This document shows, in pieces, positions 15,101 to 26,739 of a DNA stretch of 64,000 bases. Within the stretch, counting starts at the first letter, position 1, and every line of letters begins with the position of its first letter. This stretch comes from Tulasnella sp. 424. Its lineage: Eukaryota > Basidiomycota > Agaricomycetes > Cantharellales > Tulasnellaceae. Where the stretch lies: assembly GCA_019633425.1 (NCBI GenBank), contig WSUB01000103.1, positions 85,241-149,240 on the forward strand. The letters are read 5' to 3'. The notes under the pieces are model-generated. The model was given only the letters and a program-made list of their open reading frames with translations. It had not been told where the DNA came from and ran no database searches. Made by a program: the position numbers and the translations under genes.

Positions 15101-15981
15101 CATGGAACTGACACCGAAGATATGCTGTCCAGAGCTTGATCTTAGAGGCTTCTCGAAGTCTGGCAAGCCTTCAGTATCCCTGTCACCGGTTTTGATAAGG
15201 CTCAGCACTCACTTCTTCGCATCTCCAGGAAACTTGAACTCCGAGCCAAGACCTCTGTGATAATCACCGCCTTCGTCGGCATCTTCAACTCCGACCTTTG
15301 CTGCCGCGGCTGTGGTGCTAACATCGACAAGCGGCGAAGTCTCCCCATCTCTGCCCTTTTCTGCTGGTAGAGGTTCGGAGCACAATGTTTCCGAGTATAG
15401 TGTTTTAGCAAATGGTTTCACTTGCTTCATTTGCCCAAGCTGGAGCTGGACCTTCAGACCGTCACGCAGGCGGTCACAGAATGTCTCGGCCGTCGAGCGC
15501 ATAGAAGTTAGTTGAATAACCTGGGCAATACAGATGTTTACACGCGCCAGCCGAAGAAAAGGTCTCAAGACAGAACTCACTATCTTCATTCCATGCCATA
15601 GCACCAAGCTGAGCGCGAATACACCGGCTCGCGAATTCAGTCGTTCGACCCGACGGATGGTGGATAGAGGTATCGTAAACCGAACCGATTTGCGATCCAA
15701 GGAGATAAAGCAAAGGAATGGAGGAAAGAGGTAGAGCTTTCCTGCCTAGAGAACGGGGTCTGTCAGTATTCGACGCATGGTTGGGGGCCACCAGGTCGAC
15801 GCACGAACGAATCCTCCTGATGCTGCAACGTCAATACAGCATTGATCTCCATCTTCTCTCCGCCCATTCCAGCTCCGACTTCTCCAGCTTTCTCTTCTGA
15901 GGGCAAAGCGAAGAAGAGTCGTGTCTGGTCTTCCTTCGATGGATCCTTATAGGTCCGGAGGCTCGTGGAGATAGTCGTCAT
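12111..15981 (-). CDS. GRAM-TBC-EF-hand Rab GTPase-activating protein (Gyp2/TBC1D8-9 type)
   Basis: Accelerates GTP hydrolysis by Rab GTPases in membrane traffic. Many short introns. In order: N-terminal start [19 protein letters not shown] at 15981; a GRAM domain with [19 protein letters not shown] and [15 protein letters not shown]; a second helical/GRAM segment with [12 protein letters not shown]; the TBC domain with [19 protein letters not shown] (the RG-WE motif), LGYCQ and a conserved SLPWFLSLY; a canonical EF-hand loop [13 protein letters not shown] (D1, D3, D5, G6, E12 all present); and a low-complexity acidic tail ending VSDMLFM. Spliced order matches the animal TBC1D8/9 and yeast Gyp2/Mdr1 group. 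A (GA)n simple repeat near 12871-12889 sits in an intron. Exact exon borders were not all fixed; the N-terminus could start further upstream. Confidence 0.85.
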
Positions 15982-16384
15982 TTTCTAATGCTTTCAGCCT
16001 GTTAAGAGATATGTAGCGTGTATTGTCGCGATGGTTGGTATAGATCCAAGAAATAAGAGCTGCCGAGACTGCCTGTGCCAGGCAGGCCGTGAAGGATGGG
16101 TTTGGCCGAAACTGGAATGTCTGATAAACACGTACAAAGCTCTCATAAGCGCCCGACGTCTGGAAGCCCTCCAGTGGTTTCCGCATTATCAAAGTTCCAT
16201 ACATACCGTGTATTTACGCTGTTAGACTTCAGGCAAACGGTATCCTGGCATTTCCAAAAGGTGCCGTGGATATTCGACCTTAATGACAGGTACAATGTAG
16301 AAGATCAGAACGACGATTATGTCAGCATTACAACTTCCCTCGCCGAGTAGGTAGCGCTGGATTCACTCTCGACGAGAACCAGCA
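15982..16384. promoter_or_regulatory. Divergent promoter of the TBC GAP and Rpc4 genes
   Basis: About 400 bases between two oppositely oriented start codons. An 85-residue minus-strand frame (15947-16204) crosses it and contains a hydrophobic run, but overlaps the GAP start in another frame and shows no family resemblance, so I do not call it. Nothing else is seen. Confidence 0.4.
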
Positions 16385-18096
16385 ATGTCTGCAAATGACG
16401 ACAATAGCAAAACACACTCTGGAGACAAAAAGGCTACACCTGCGCAGCCAGTACCAGGTCCTTCAGGCCTCAATAGACCCCTTGGCAGTATCAGGCCATT
16501 AGGTACCACGCCGACACTTGGCTCCCGTGCAATCGGGAATACTGCTGCTCCGGCTGGCGGGACCATGGGTGGTCCAACTCTTACGAGAACTGGGGCACCC
16601 AAAATGACTTTTTTGCCTACTGTTCCCGTAAGGCGGCGGGCTCAACAGTGAGTCACCCCGGCCCTATACGTGAACCCGAGTCGCCTGAACTTTGATTTCA
16701 ATGGCAGAGCTGAAACACAGGTATCAATGGCTCACAGATCCTGAGAGGAGTCTTGAATTATTGACTCTTTTGTTGCTAGTCTGAGCCTGTGGCGGGCCCG
16801 TCTACGTCGGGCGACGGTGCCGCTCGTGGAGGACGTGGTCGGGGTCGTGGTGGCGCCCCAGGTGCTGGCCGGGGTCGAGGAGATGTGGAAATGGTTGCAA
16901 GCGGACCCTTCGCTCTTGGACCAGCAGCAAGTTCCGGATCGTACAGAAAACCTGCCAACGCTGGGGCCGCTGTTGGCTTGATGGGCCCCGCACATCTGCC
17001 CGTGGGAGGTTCAGGGCTTTCGCAGACTGCCGCACCCGACATCGGAGGAGGAAGAGCCGCAAAGAAGGAACCGGAAGACGACGAATATGCTATTTCAGAG
17101 GACGAAGGCGGACCGGGAAAGGTGGACATGCAACGAGTTGGGACTCTCGACTACAACGCACCAGTTGCACTTAAGAGTCGCTTGGAGGCAACTAGAAAAG
17201 AAGAAAGACGTCATAAGAAGAAAGAGTCCGGTACGTAGCTTGAAGTTAAACAGAGCTATTGCACTGTTTCTCTAAACTACTTTTCGTTGTCAGCTCGGAA
17301 CGACAGCATGATCATGGACACCGACGAGACAGAAGGCAAAGACATGAAGAACGCTCTAGATCTAAGTGAAAGCGAAGAAGAAGAAGAAGTAGAGGACTTG
17401 GCAGAACACTTCGCACGCAAAACCGCTTTTCTTGGTGTCGAGGTACGCTTCGCCCGTGACAGACTAAACGCAGATGTTTAAAAGCTTTCACCTTCCTAGG
17501 TTGACGAAACTGCAGAGCCTCTATACTTCTTTCAATTCCCTCACCCGTTCCCCTCTTTCGTTCCTGATATTGATATGACCAAAGATGAGGCTATGCAAGT
17601 CGATGGCGAGTCGAAGAAGGCCAACGATGACGATAAGGCCAAGTCCAAGAGCGTCACCTGGGCAGCGGACGTCAAAGTCAAAGAAGATGCAGATGCCGAT
17701 GCGGCTGAGACAGAGAAGCAAAAGACATTTCCTGGCGGGTCGGAAGGCGTCGCAGGCGAGATTGAAGTTTACAAGAGTGGAGCGGTCAAGATGCGCTTTG
17801 GGAAGGACATTGTTATGGATGTGCGTATTCCCCAGCGCGTTTACGATAGTTGTTGCTCATCTATTCTGTGTCAATCTCGTCAGATTACGGCCGCGACACA
17901 GCCTGCTTTCCTCCAACAGATCGTTCACGTCGACCTGCAGAAGCAACGGATGTCTGTCTTTGGAAATGTGGAGCGACGCTTCATCGTTTCGCCGGACATC
18001 GACACACTTTTAAACAACCTCCACTCCGGCAAAGATGACAAAGCTCCTAAAGCTGAAGCTGGCTTGGTAGGCTTGGAGAGGATGGACGAATCGTGA
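16385..18096 (+). CDS. RPC53: RNA polymerase III subunit Rpc4 (Rpc53)
   Basis: Subunit of the Rpc53-Rpc37 heterodimer, needed for termination and reinitiation by polymerase III. Exons 16385-16647, 16708-16720, 16780-17230, 17294-17442, 17500-17820 and 17884-18096 give 469 aa. The N-terminal half is disordered: Pro/Gly-rich, then an RGG-like block (about residues 100-130, GRGRGRGGAPGAGRGRGD). The conserved C-terminal domain is clear, with EPLYFFQFPHPFP, GEIEVYKSGAVKMRFG, DIVMD and FLQQIVHVD, ending in a beta-rich tail that includes NVERRFIVSPDID. Exon 2 is only 13 nt. The family C-terminal motifs make the call secure. Confidence 0.93.
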
Positions 18097-18231
18097 GCGA
18101 AAGTGGAGGTTTCGGAGAATTCTCGATTAAATCCCCATTCGTGTCATCATTATTCCGCCTTGATGGGACTATAAGTACTTTACATCCTCCTTTCTTTTCT
18201 TGTTGCACCACTCTTGAGTAAAATATCCAAT

Positions 18232-19810
18232 ATGGCTTACACTTTGCGATGGGGAATAATGGGCGCTGGAGGGATTTCGTCTTCCTTCGTCAAGGTGAGG
18301 TCTCAAAGCTTCACGCATGTATGCGAAGTTGTAGTCAAGCTTACTTGAACAACGTGATTAGGACGCCTTGTTAGATCCATCCACGTAAGTGATATAGCGT
18401 ATATTGCAATCCAAGGAGTTGTCTCTGACTCTGTCGCCTTTAAGTCGCGATGTCCATGATGTCGCACACAAAGTCACAGGAGTCGGCTCTCGGGACGCCA
18501 AGAAAGCTCAGGAGTGGATAGACAAGAATATAACGGGGGAGGCACATGGCGAGGCCAAAGCTTATGGTAGCTACGAGGAAGTGGCAAATGCTTCGGTATG
18601 AACGTTTTTGTTTGTATGTAGGCGCCACGGGGATCCTGACGTTATGGGGGCTCCCTTAGGACGTCGACGCGATTTACATCGGTCAGCAGGTTTAAGGCGA
18701 CTCCCAAACTCCAAGCTAACGCATAAACCAATATAGGAACTCCTCACACTCACCATTACGACTGCGCGGTTGCGTCCATCAATGCGGGCAAGCACGTCCT
18801 CGTAGAGAAGCCGGCGACGTCAAATCTAGCGGAATGGGAAGCACTTGTCCAGCTTTCCAGGGAGAAAAAGGTATTCTTAATGGAGGCAATGTGGACCCGG
18901 TTTTTACCTGTGACCAAAGCCATGAAGGAGGTGATCACGAGCGGAGAGCTAGGCGAGCTTCGAGTCCTGTCCGCAGTTAGCTACGCTCAGCGTCGAATCG
19001 GTGCTGATAGCTTCTCTCCAGGCATGCAGACCTTGCAGGAAATTTCGACATCAATAGTCAGTCGAGCGCTCGTAGGTTATGCTGAGGAACTAACAAATCC
19101 ATCCAGATATCCCCAAGACTCATCGTATCCTCGACCCTATGCTTGGCGGTGGTGCATTGCTCGACCTCGGACCGTACCCTCTCATCTGGGCAATCCTAGC
19201 TCTGTACGAAGATCCGCGAAACGAGAAGCGACATCCAACTCGCATCACCGGAAACATGATCAAGACTAAACTAACTGGCGTGGACAGTAGCACGGTGTTC
19301 GTCCTCGACTTTGAGCATTTGGATGCCCAAGCCATCCTATCATGTGGAATCACTATCTCATCCCCCGAAAACGCGTTGATCATGCGATTCAGCAAAGGAA
19401 ATATCATCGTTCCACGAGTAAGAGTTCTATTCGTCGTCTTTTCACCACAGCTACCTTTACTCAGGCAACACGGTTAGCCGATCTACCGTCCAGACAGTTT
19501 CAAAGTCCAGAAGCTCGCCAAAGAGGGATCAAATGACGTCGCAGAAGAGAAGGAGTACGAGTTCAAGTCCAAGTTGGTTGGTGGAGGATGGCACTTCCAA
19601 GCGGATGAGGTGGCAAGATGTGTTCGGGATGGTAAACTCGAGAGCGACCTATGGGGGCTGGACAAAACATCACTCGAGATGAAGATCTTTGACGAGGTGA
19701 GAGCGGATGTGATTTTGGCTGAACAGGTGGTACTGATACAATCATGTGGATAGGTGCGAAAACAAGGCGGATACGTGCTCCCTCCTGGCGTAGAGAAAGT
19801 GGTTGCTTGA
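18232..19810 (+). CDS. Gfo/Idh/MocA-family NAD(P) oxidoreductase (dihydrodiol / D-xylose dehydrogenase type)
   Basis: Probable NADP-dependent dehydrogenase acting on a sugar or trans-dihydrodiol. About nine exons. The N-terminal Rossmann fold starts MAYTLRWGIMGAGGISSSF (GxGGI dinucleotide loop), followed by YIGTPHTHHYD and the signature VLVEKPATSNLAE, whose EKP lysine is catalytic in the family. FLMEAMWTRFLP and GGGALLDLGPYPL belong to the C-terminal substrate domain. The last exon ends GGYVLPPGVEKVVA. Exon borders around 18980-19110 are uncertain: a small exon there may encode NFDIN before the conserved IPKTHRILDPMLGGGALLDLG. Nearest group is the dimeric dihydrodiol dehydrogenase/fungal D-xylose dehydrogenase; substrate unknown. 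Confidence 0.85.
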
Positions 19811-19866
19811 TGACGAGACGAGTTGCGGTGAACGAGCAATATTGTAAAGTCGAAGAATCCAGTGAA

Positions 19867-20549
19867 TCATAAGTAAAATTCAGGTTTGCGAGCGTTGATG
19901 CCGTATTCCCCGAGAGCAGCGCTAAGGTCGTCCATGGTGAGGACAGTCTTTGTCTTATCCTGAAAACCACCGAGCATGTCAGCAACGAAGGAAAGAGAGT
20001 ATCCTGAGCTAGCGGCATGCCTTCGCTGAGACGGAAGGTCCGGCAGCGCCACCGGCCTTGTCTCCGCCAGTAGGTCGTCCTCTCGCGGAAGGTTGGGCAT
20101 TTGTGCGAATCCGAGCGTGCTGGTAAGCATCAGATGCAATGTCAGACACGAACTTCTGAGCGGCCAGTGACAGCAATCGCTTCCTGACGAAGAATGGAAT
20201 GAGTGGTGGGATGTAAAGCTCTGGCCATTTGTTCCTCACAAGCGGACATCGTCACATTCGAATCCAACCCGTTGGAGGTAGTATTCTGTGACTTCGTTGG
20301 GTATCTAAGGGGCGCATGAGTCAGTAAAATGACTGCCCTTTACAACGCACAACCACCTACCAAAGGTTCATAATCGTCCAACATAAGCATAAATTCTGCC
20401 AAAGTCCGATCCTTTCGAGCAAGCTCGTCCGCTCTCCGAGTTGGAGCCGGGACCGCTGAGGAGCCTGGCTGAGTTGCTGAGCCTTCTCCGACTTGATTCT
20501 GGGGAGTTCCTGCAATTTGCTGACTGTCTTGGGGGAAAGGAGATGCCAT
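19867..20549 (-). CDS. TAF10: TFIID/SAGA subunit TAF10
   Basis: Histone-fold subunit shared by TFIID and SAGA, acting in RNA polymerase II transcription. Exons 20361-20549, 20240-20304, 20033-20183 and 19867-19959 join in phase to 165 aa. A disordered N-terminus of about 45 residues precedes the histone fold: LAEFMLMLDDYEPLIPNEV, EYYLQRVGFECDD, LLSLAAQKFVSDIASDAYQHA, then TVLTMDDLSAALGEYGINARKP. These match all conserved TAF10 blocks. The third donor is a weak GTCTCA, but no other site keeps the frame. The 3' end lies only 56 bases from the 3' end of the dehydrogenase gene (convergent). Confidence 0.93.
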
Positions 20550-20764
20550 GTCTTTTGTGATAAGTCGTTGGTGCACAGAAGAATACGGTGTTAGACTGAG
20601 ACGGCGATATCGGAACTCCGGAACCGGACGCGAGACTCCAATTCCCCCTTACACGAGCACTGCCCATTTCCATTTCCTCCTTGTTTAAATCCTCCGCCCA
20701 CAACCACCACCTCCTCTACCTCCCCAACTTACCTCTCTCTCACTCGACGCGCAACTTCATCGCA

Positions 20765-22165
20765 ATGCCGTCCCTTTGTGGAGAAAGCCGACGACGCAGT
20801 GGCGACGGAGCTGTTGCCTTTGGAAGGGATCGAAAGCCAGTGAGTTGCGGAGAATCTAATCAGCAATGGTGCATTTCTAACCACTCGGACGACGCGCTCC
20901 ACGCTCGCTGCTATAGGTCAGCAGAAAGCTCGTAGTCGTTGGGGACGGTGCCGTTGGAAAGGTCGGTTCTATTCTCGGCCATTTGGACGTTCGATTCGAG
21001 CGAAGCAATACTTAGTCTTCGCGCTCATATCCCCACGACGTCACTTCGCATCCTCTTCAACTGCTGACATCGGGCTGTCCATTCTCTAGACCTCTCTCTG
21101 CAACGTCTTTACTCGAGGCACCTTCATTCAAGTCTAGTGCGTTCCGGAGCCGAGGAGCTCCTTTCAACCACCTCCTGTACAGCTTCAGCCACTTATGACT
21201 CTTGTCCCCGTTCAATCAGCGAGCCTACCGTATTCGAGAACTACGTGCATGACATCCAAGTCGACGACCAGCTAGTGGAACTGTCGTTATGGGATACGGC
21301 CGGTAAGACTTCGCAACGCCGAGGACCCTGCATGCTCGGGCGAAACTGAAATTAGGCTCGTCCGACGTATTTTAGGTCAGGAAGACTTTGACAGGTTACG
21401 ATCTCTAAGCTATGCTGAAACGCATGTGGTCATGATGTGCTTCTCGGTGGGTGCTGTCTCGGACTTCTCAGCTGATTGAGATCAAGACTGAAGACTTCCA
21501 ACACAGGTTGACAACCCGACATCATTGGAAAATATTGAAGGCAAGTGGGTCGACGAAATCCTCGAAGTACGTATTTCATCGTCCTTCGCACATCGATGAT
21601 CTCTGGTCTCATTTCCCTTTTTATCTCAAGTTCTGTCCAGGCGTTAAGGTGGGTCCCTGGAAGTACGTCATATTGTTGTCGGGAGACTAAACTATTTGCC
21701 TTCCCTCGCCCGATCAGGTCGTTCTCGTCGGTAAGCATAGAATCATTTCAAATGAACATTGAGCGCCGGTCTGATTCTGTTCTGTAGCATTGAAATGTGA
21801 CATGCGCGAAGACCCCGCGACCCTTGAACGCTTAGGAAGGACTAGTATGCGACCTGTGGAGGTAAGCATGACACCGCCTTTCGATCAAACGGACATCCGA
21901 CTAAAGATCTTGTCGCATACTAGTATGACGAAGGACTGGCCGTCGCACGCCGAATACGCGCATCTCGTTACCTTGGTAGGCTGACTTCGTGGCCGAGTGT
22001 TAAATCTGCAACTCATTCCTCGCCTTAACCCCTTTAGAATGCTCCGCAAAGCACAATCGAGGCGTCAATGAAGTCTTTTACGAAGCGGCACGAGTGTCAA
22101 TAGGCGCTCGCCCCAAGGGAACCACCGGATATGGTGCCTCGGAGAGCAAGTGTCTAGTCATGTAG
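20765..22165 (+). CDS. RHO3: Rho-family small GTPase, Rho3 type
   Basis: Membrane-anchored switch in polarised growth and exocytosis. Several short exons. The start [14 protein letters not shown] resembles the short N-terminal extension of Rho3. G1 is [13 protein letters not shown], switch [17 protein letters not shown]3 [15 protein letters not shown], followed by the Rho3-like [21 protein letters not shown]4 ALKCDMRED and G5 [10 protein letters not shown]. The C-terminus is CLVM, a CAAX box; a terminal Met favours farnesylation. VYEP is assembled across an intron whose donor is GTGCGT, and ECSA also spans an intron. The GTPase identity is certain; Rho3 is favoured over Cdc42/Rac by HDI in place of SVTM and by the RSLSYAETH block. 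Confidence 0.9.
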
Positions 22166-22521
22166 GCCCTGTATAGGGCCCCGTAGATCTCGCATTTTCC
22201 TTTCATATCTTCTCCTGTAGCTATTACCTATCCAAGTCTCGGATACTCTCCTTCATTGGCATCCATTAATTTTCCTCTCTCGATCCTCCCTTCATTTGCA
22301 TTCTCCATGTCTCCATCCTTGTAGTAGCTGATATGTCTCCTGTTATCCTCACATTCCATTGGTATTTTGCGGATTCCAATTGACGAGACCTTCCGCTCGA
22401 ATCCCCTCCCCGCGGGTGGACGCTGAAACTCCGCTCTCAAGGGCACGTGCATGAGAGAGACGGTAAACAAACAAAGTCGACCTGACTTTCGGGTTGGACC
22501 GCATCCACCACCTTAGTCGTC
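22166..22521 (+). promoter_or_regulatory. Intergenic region, no gene seen
   Basis: 356 bases between the Rho3-type gene end and the next plus-strand start. A CT-rich stretch lies at about 22196-22330. No open frame with family character and no repeat. Confidence 0.35.
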
Positions 22522-23665
22522 ATGAAACGGTCCCATCCCAGCCCAACCAACGGAGATATCGCCGTCGAGGTATTGGCTTTGGCCGGCCCTCGGGACCCTC
22601 GAGCGAACGAGCAGCAGAGCGAGGCTATGAAACGCAGAAGAATCGACTTTGTTGGACCTGGTCAGTTGTCTCCTTCGAATCAGTTTGTTCCGCAGAAGTC
22701 CCATTGAGAGAATGTTCGGATGAACAGACCCCTCCAAACTCCCTGGCCGGAGTGGCCATCGCGGAACCAGGCGTGTCAGTCTGCGGATACCCGATAAGTA
22801 TGATAGCCAGCCAGCCGACTCCTCCGGGCTTCTCAGGGAAGCACCGCAACAAAGCTCATCTACGAAGTACAGACGCAACTCCTCTAAGCGATTGATACTA
22901 GCCTCACCTCTTCGTATGGGCTCTGAAGCTTCCATTCTAAAACCCTCATTCAAGCCGAACGGCGCCCCTCGCCGCCGACTCTCTTCCCGCTTCGAAACAT
23001 CCACACGTCGCGCATCTGTCGGCCGTCCCTCAGCAAGAGCATCCTTTGCGAAGGCTTCGGCTAACCGCCGTCGGTCTGGACCGCAGGCGCTCAATCACAA
23101 GAAAGTTCTCGACTCTGCAGCTCCTTTCTCCGCTGAACTCGACGCTGTCGATTGGATAGCCACCCCGGACGAGTATGCGAACCCCTTGCCCTTCTCAGAA
23201 ACTAGAAAGCCGGACGTACATCGTGTTCCACGGAACCTTCTACCCCATCAGGTCTCTTCACAGAGGATGTCCGAAAGCGAGCTCCGCGATAGACTGACTG
23301 CAGATCCGACGCCGAAAACGCCTTCCAAGCAGCGAAAAGAACTCCCTAAAACTCCGTTACGCAGTCCGACCATGAGTTGGGAGATCAGCCCCTCGGATAC
23401 GCTCTTCGGGACCATCTCTCGGACCGCGAACTCCCGACAATCGCCCTTCAGTCCGTCATCACTACTTGGTGGTCCTTCGCAAAGAATCGTCCAAGAGGGG
23501 GAGGTTAGCACCGAGCCCGAGCTCCCTCAAATGTTCTCAGCAATGTGCGATATTGGAAAGGATGTCTTGCTCACAGCTCCTCCGTTTACGAACCAATCTC
23601 GTTCTCGAAGTTTCGCGGACTCGGCGCTTGGTCAGCCGAACCAAGGTGTTCACAAGTCCGATTGA
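22522..23665 (+). CDS. Unknown SP/TP-rich basic protein
   Basis: The most reliable part is a continuous frame that is open from about 22812 and runs to 23665, encoding roughly 280 residues. It is basic, Ser/Pro-rich and has a cluster of minimal CDK/MAPK sites (TPKTPSKQRKELPKTP, then SPTM, ISPSDTL, SPFSPSS). The N-terminal exon probably starts at 22522 (MKRSHPSPTNGDIAVE, with the basic run MKRRRIDF), joined through one or two introns whose borders I could not settle by phase. No known domain. A nuclear, cell-cycle-phosphorylated protein would fit the composition, but this is inference only. Confidence 0.55.
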
Positions 23666-23974
23666 AGCGCGCGAAGTCCGTCTGATGCAACCGGCCGAGT
23701 GTTTACTAACCTTGATCCCCTTCGCAACGCGTCCATGCCATTCAGCTCACGTTAGGTGTTGCTGAACGCCGGTTCTTTGTGCTCGTATTATTCGTTGCAG
23801 TCCGTGTAGCTTAGTCAAATGATACATTATATCTGGTGTAATTCGGAAAGACGGCTGAGGGTGAACCGGTCAGCGGGGATTCCGATACATACCGATGGGT
23901 AGTGGTTGCTAGTAATTTGATGTGTGGCTCGTCTGCGCTTCTAGCCCAGTTTTCTGACAACCACCTGGTCAACC
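23666..23974 (+). promoter_or_regulatory. Intergenic region upstream of sirtuin, no gene seen
   Basis: About 310 bases between two tandem plus-strand genes. No tRNA-like fold, repeat or coding frame that I can support. Confidence 0.35.
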
Positions 23975-26565
23975 ATGAGGCCAGCCCCGGCGTCGTCTCG
24001 ATCGTCCTCTAAAGCGTCCACTCCCTCTATTACTGCCAAGAAACGGATTCCTATCGACTTCTCATACGACATAGACAGCGAAGGCTACGATGAGCAGGAC
24101 CTGGACAGCGAGAGCGAAGAACTGGAGATGAGTGACGAAATGAAGCAGCAGCTCGAACAAGGCAAAGCAGGCTCTCTATTGCGTTGCGGTTCTCCCCATC
24201 TAATGCCGAGTGCTCAAAATCTATAGCTTTGAACATGTTTCCTGACGAGGAAGTCGAACGAATGATCAACAATCTAAAAGAAGACGGTAAGGCGCGGTTG
24301 CATCAGACGTCTCTTTCGAACGTTTTCGGTTCGCTTAGTTTATTGGCTTCACAGGAATGGTCGCATGGCTCAAGGAATACGTTATTCGCCGTGCAATCCC
24401 TATTCGACAGCTTCTCCTTGGACTTGGTGTCTTGCTGGCAAGTGGAGCCCTTGTGCCCCATCCGGACTGGTCGCCCCTTTTTCTGACCACCGCAACTCGT
24501 CCTATGGACAGACCCAACCCCCTAAGGCAGATATCGATGACATGACGCTTCTTCCTTTGCTCAAAGTAACCTTGACGAGAATGTGAGCGATCCCGTCCAC
24601 CCACGTTCCATTGGCGGGGGAAACTGACCTGTCGGTGGTTTGACCGGTAGTTTGCGGCGAAGAATCAAGCTACCGCAATATAATACCGTCGATGATGTGC
24701 TTTCCTTGCTTCGAACTTCGAAGCGCATCGTCGTTCTAACGGGAGCTGGTATCTCAGTCTCGTGTGGCATACGTGCGGCCCTGCCTTCGGTCTGGATATT
24801 TGGGGCTTGGAGCTGAGCATACACGTCTTCTCCCGTAGCCGACTTCAGGTCCGCCAATGGTCTCTACGCGACCCTTAATCGTGAGGGAAAGTACGAACTG
24901 GATGATCCACAGCAGATGTGAGTCGCAAGAAAGTCAACGCCGTACTGGGAAATTAAAGGCCATTTATTCCCCACCCTCCAAGGTTCGACATTCACTACTT
25001 TAAAGAGCACCCCGAAGTATTTTAGTAAGTCCAAGAAAACATCTCCGCTGTTGGTATGGTAATTGACGGGCACAACCAGTTCATTTGCTAGGTATAATCC
25101 ACCAGCTCGTCAGCAGAGCAGAATTCCTCACCATCCTTCACGTTTTAGTCAAATTTACCCATCCAACTTCATCCCATCTCCGTGTCATCGGTTTATTAAG
25201 CTTTTGGAAGACAGATCTGTGGTAAGCGACTCGCCTACTACGTTTCGGAAGCAAGCTTAGCCAGGTATTCCGCTTTTCTAGCTTCTTCGCAACTATACCC
25301 AGGTGAGCGATCAACGTGCAATTCCAAGGGTCTCCGGTGGTAATCAACTCTTCAATTCGCAGAACATTGATACCCTAGAATCTAAATTGGGGGTACAGAA
25401 GGTCCTCCGATGCCATGGAAGCTTCGCAACGGCATCCTGTCTCCAGTGCCGTCGAAAGGTCCCTGGAACTGAAATTGAGGAGGCTATTTTCGCAAAGGAA
25501 ATTCCTCTCTGCTCAGTGTGTAAAGCGGCACCCCCGGCACCTCCACCGATCAAAAGACGAAAGAGTGGTGGCAAAAAGAAAGGAAAGCGACCATGGGATG
25601 GTGACAGTTCTGGGGATGACCTCCCGGCGGCGATTCCGCCAAAGCCGACGGCTATCATGAAAGTAGGTGTATTCTGGGGAACAAACTCAAATCAACCTTT
25701 TGACTAATCAATGTGATCTTCAGCCAGGTAATACATCCGAAGCGCGATTCGTGATAAGATAAGCCGCTGACGGGGCGGAACTTCCCGTTTCCTCCATAGA
25801 CATCACATTCTTTGGTGAGGCAGTAACGGACGACTTTGACAAGTGCTTGCTCGAAGACCGCGGCAAGGCGGATTTGCTTCTGGTTATTGGTACCTCGTTG
25901 AAAGTGGCTCCGGTCTCCGAACTCCTCAGTGCGTGAGCTTCAAAGCCACCCCGTCATGGGTCAGCCTAACATTAATCCCCTTCAGCGCATCTCCCGCACT
26001 CGGTCCCCCAGGCATGACTTGCTGTCACCTCATCTTATTGTTATTCTGACCCCTGTCACAGATCTTGATCAACAAGACACCGGTGCCACATGTAAATCCC
26101 GATGTGAGTCTGCTGCAGGTTCCATGATTTTCCTGGATTTCTCCTCATTCTTGATTACCTTCAAGATTGTATTGCTCGGTGACGCAGACGCAGTTGTAAA
26201 GTACCTTTGCTCTCGTCTGCGGTGGAAGTTGCCTGGTCTTCCTACCAACAACGAAGGACTGCCACCAGAGCCTGAGCGCGTGGCGGACAGGTAGGTAAAC
26301 CTTTGGCTTTCGTATAATCGCTGGATCTAACTTGTTTGCCAGCTCCGTGTGGCTTTTCGAAGGGGCTGAAGGTGGGCCCTGGGTTGAACGGTTACGAAAA
26401 GGAACCATGGAGAGTGATCAGGAGGCGATTACATCCGCCACCGCGATAGGTCTTTCTCCCAACGTCGGCAAGGTCGATAACTCGTCAGGTGGTGGGTCAG
26501 GTAAAACGACCCCCGTTGAGGTTGAGGGAGATCCTCGACAGACGAAGAAGGCGAGACTAGGCTGA
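23975..26565 (+). CDS. SIR2: Sir2/Hst1-type NAD-dependent protein deacetylase
   Basis: Class I sirtuin, a nuclear histone deacetylase. Start [15 protein letters not shown] at 23975. An acidic N-terminus is followed by a helical segment ([33 protein letters not shown]). The catalytic core is complete after splicing: [27 protein letters not shown], catalytic His in LRCHGSF, zinc ligands CLQC and [25 protein letters not shown] and NPDIVLLGD. A basic Lys/Arg-rich insert ([14 protein letters not shown]) sits between the zinc module and KPDITFFGE and could be a nuclear signal. The core is built from very small exons: 25080-25091 (12 nt), 25282-25302 (21 nt) and 25724-25727 (4 nt). The C-terminus is a disordered tail. 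Family certain. Confidence 0.92.
25724..25727 (+). other. 4-nt micro-exon of the sirtuin gene
   Basis: Exon CCAG lies between an AG acceptor ending at 25723 and a GTAATA donor at 25728. The preceding exon ends with codon AAA at 25662, and the next starts at 25800 with AC ATC ACA. Only inclusion of CCA G restores KPDITFFGE; direct joining would change the frame. The flanking introns are 61 and 72 nt. Confidence 0.85.
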
Positions 26566-26739
26566 GAACGTTTGCGGAAAGCATAGACAATCTTGAGTAT
26601 CCCTGGACATTGCATACGTCACTCTAGAATGGTTTTCGGTGGTACCATAGGTGGCATGATACGTCTTGTGAAGTCATACAGTGTGATAAAATGCAACAGA
26701 CGACAAAAAGTAAGCGATGAAAGTAGATGAAAACAACCT

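Noticed and set aside
15947..16204. 85-residue minus-strand frame with a hydrophobic run
   Set aside because: It overlaps the TBC GAP start in another frame, has no family resemblance, and no sensible splice join.
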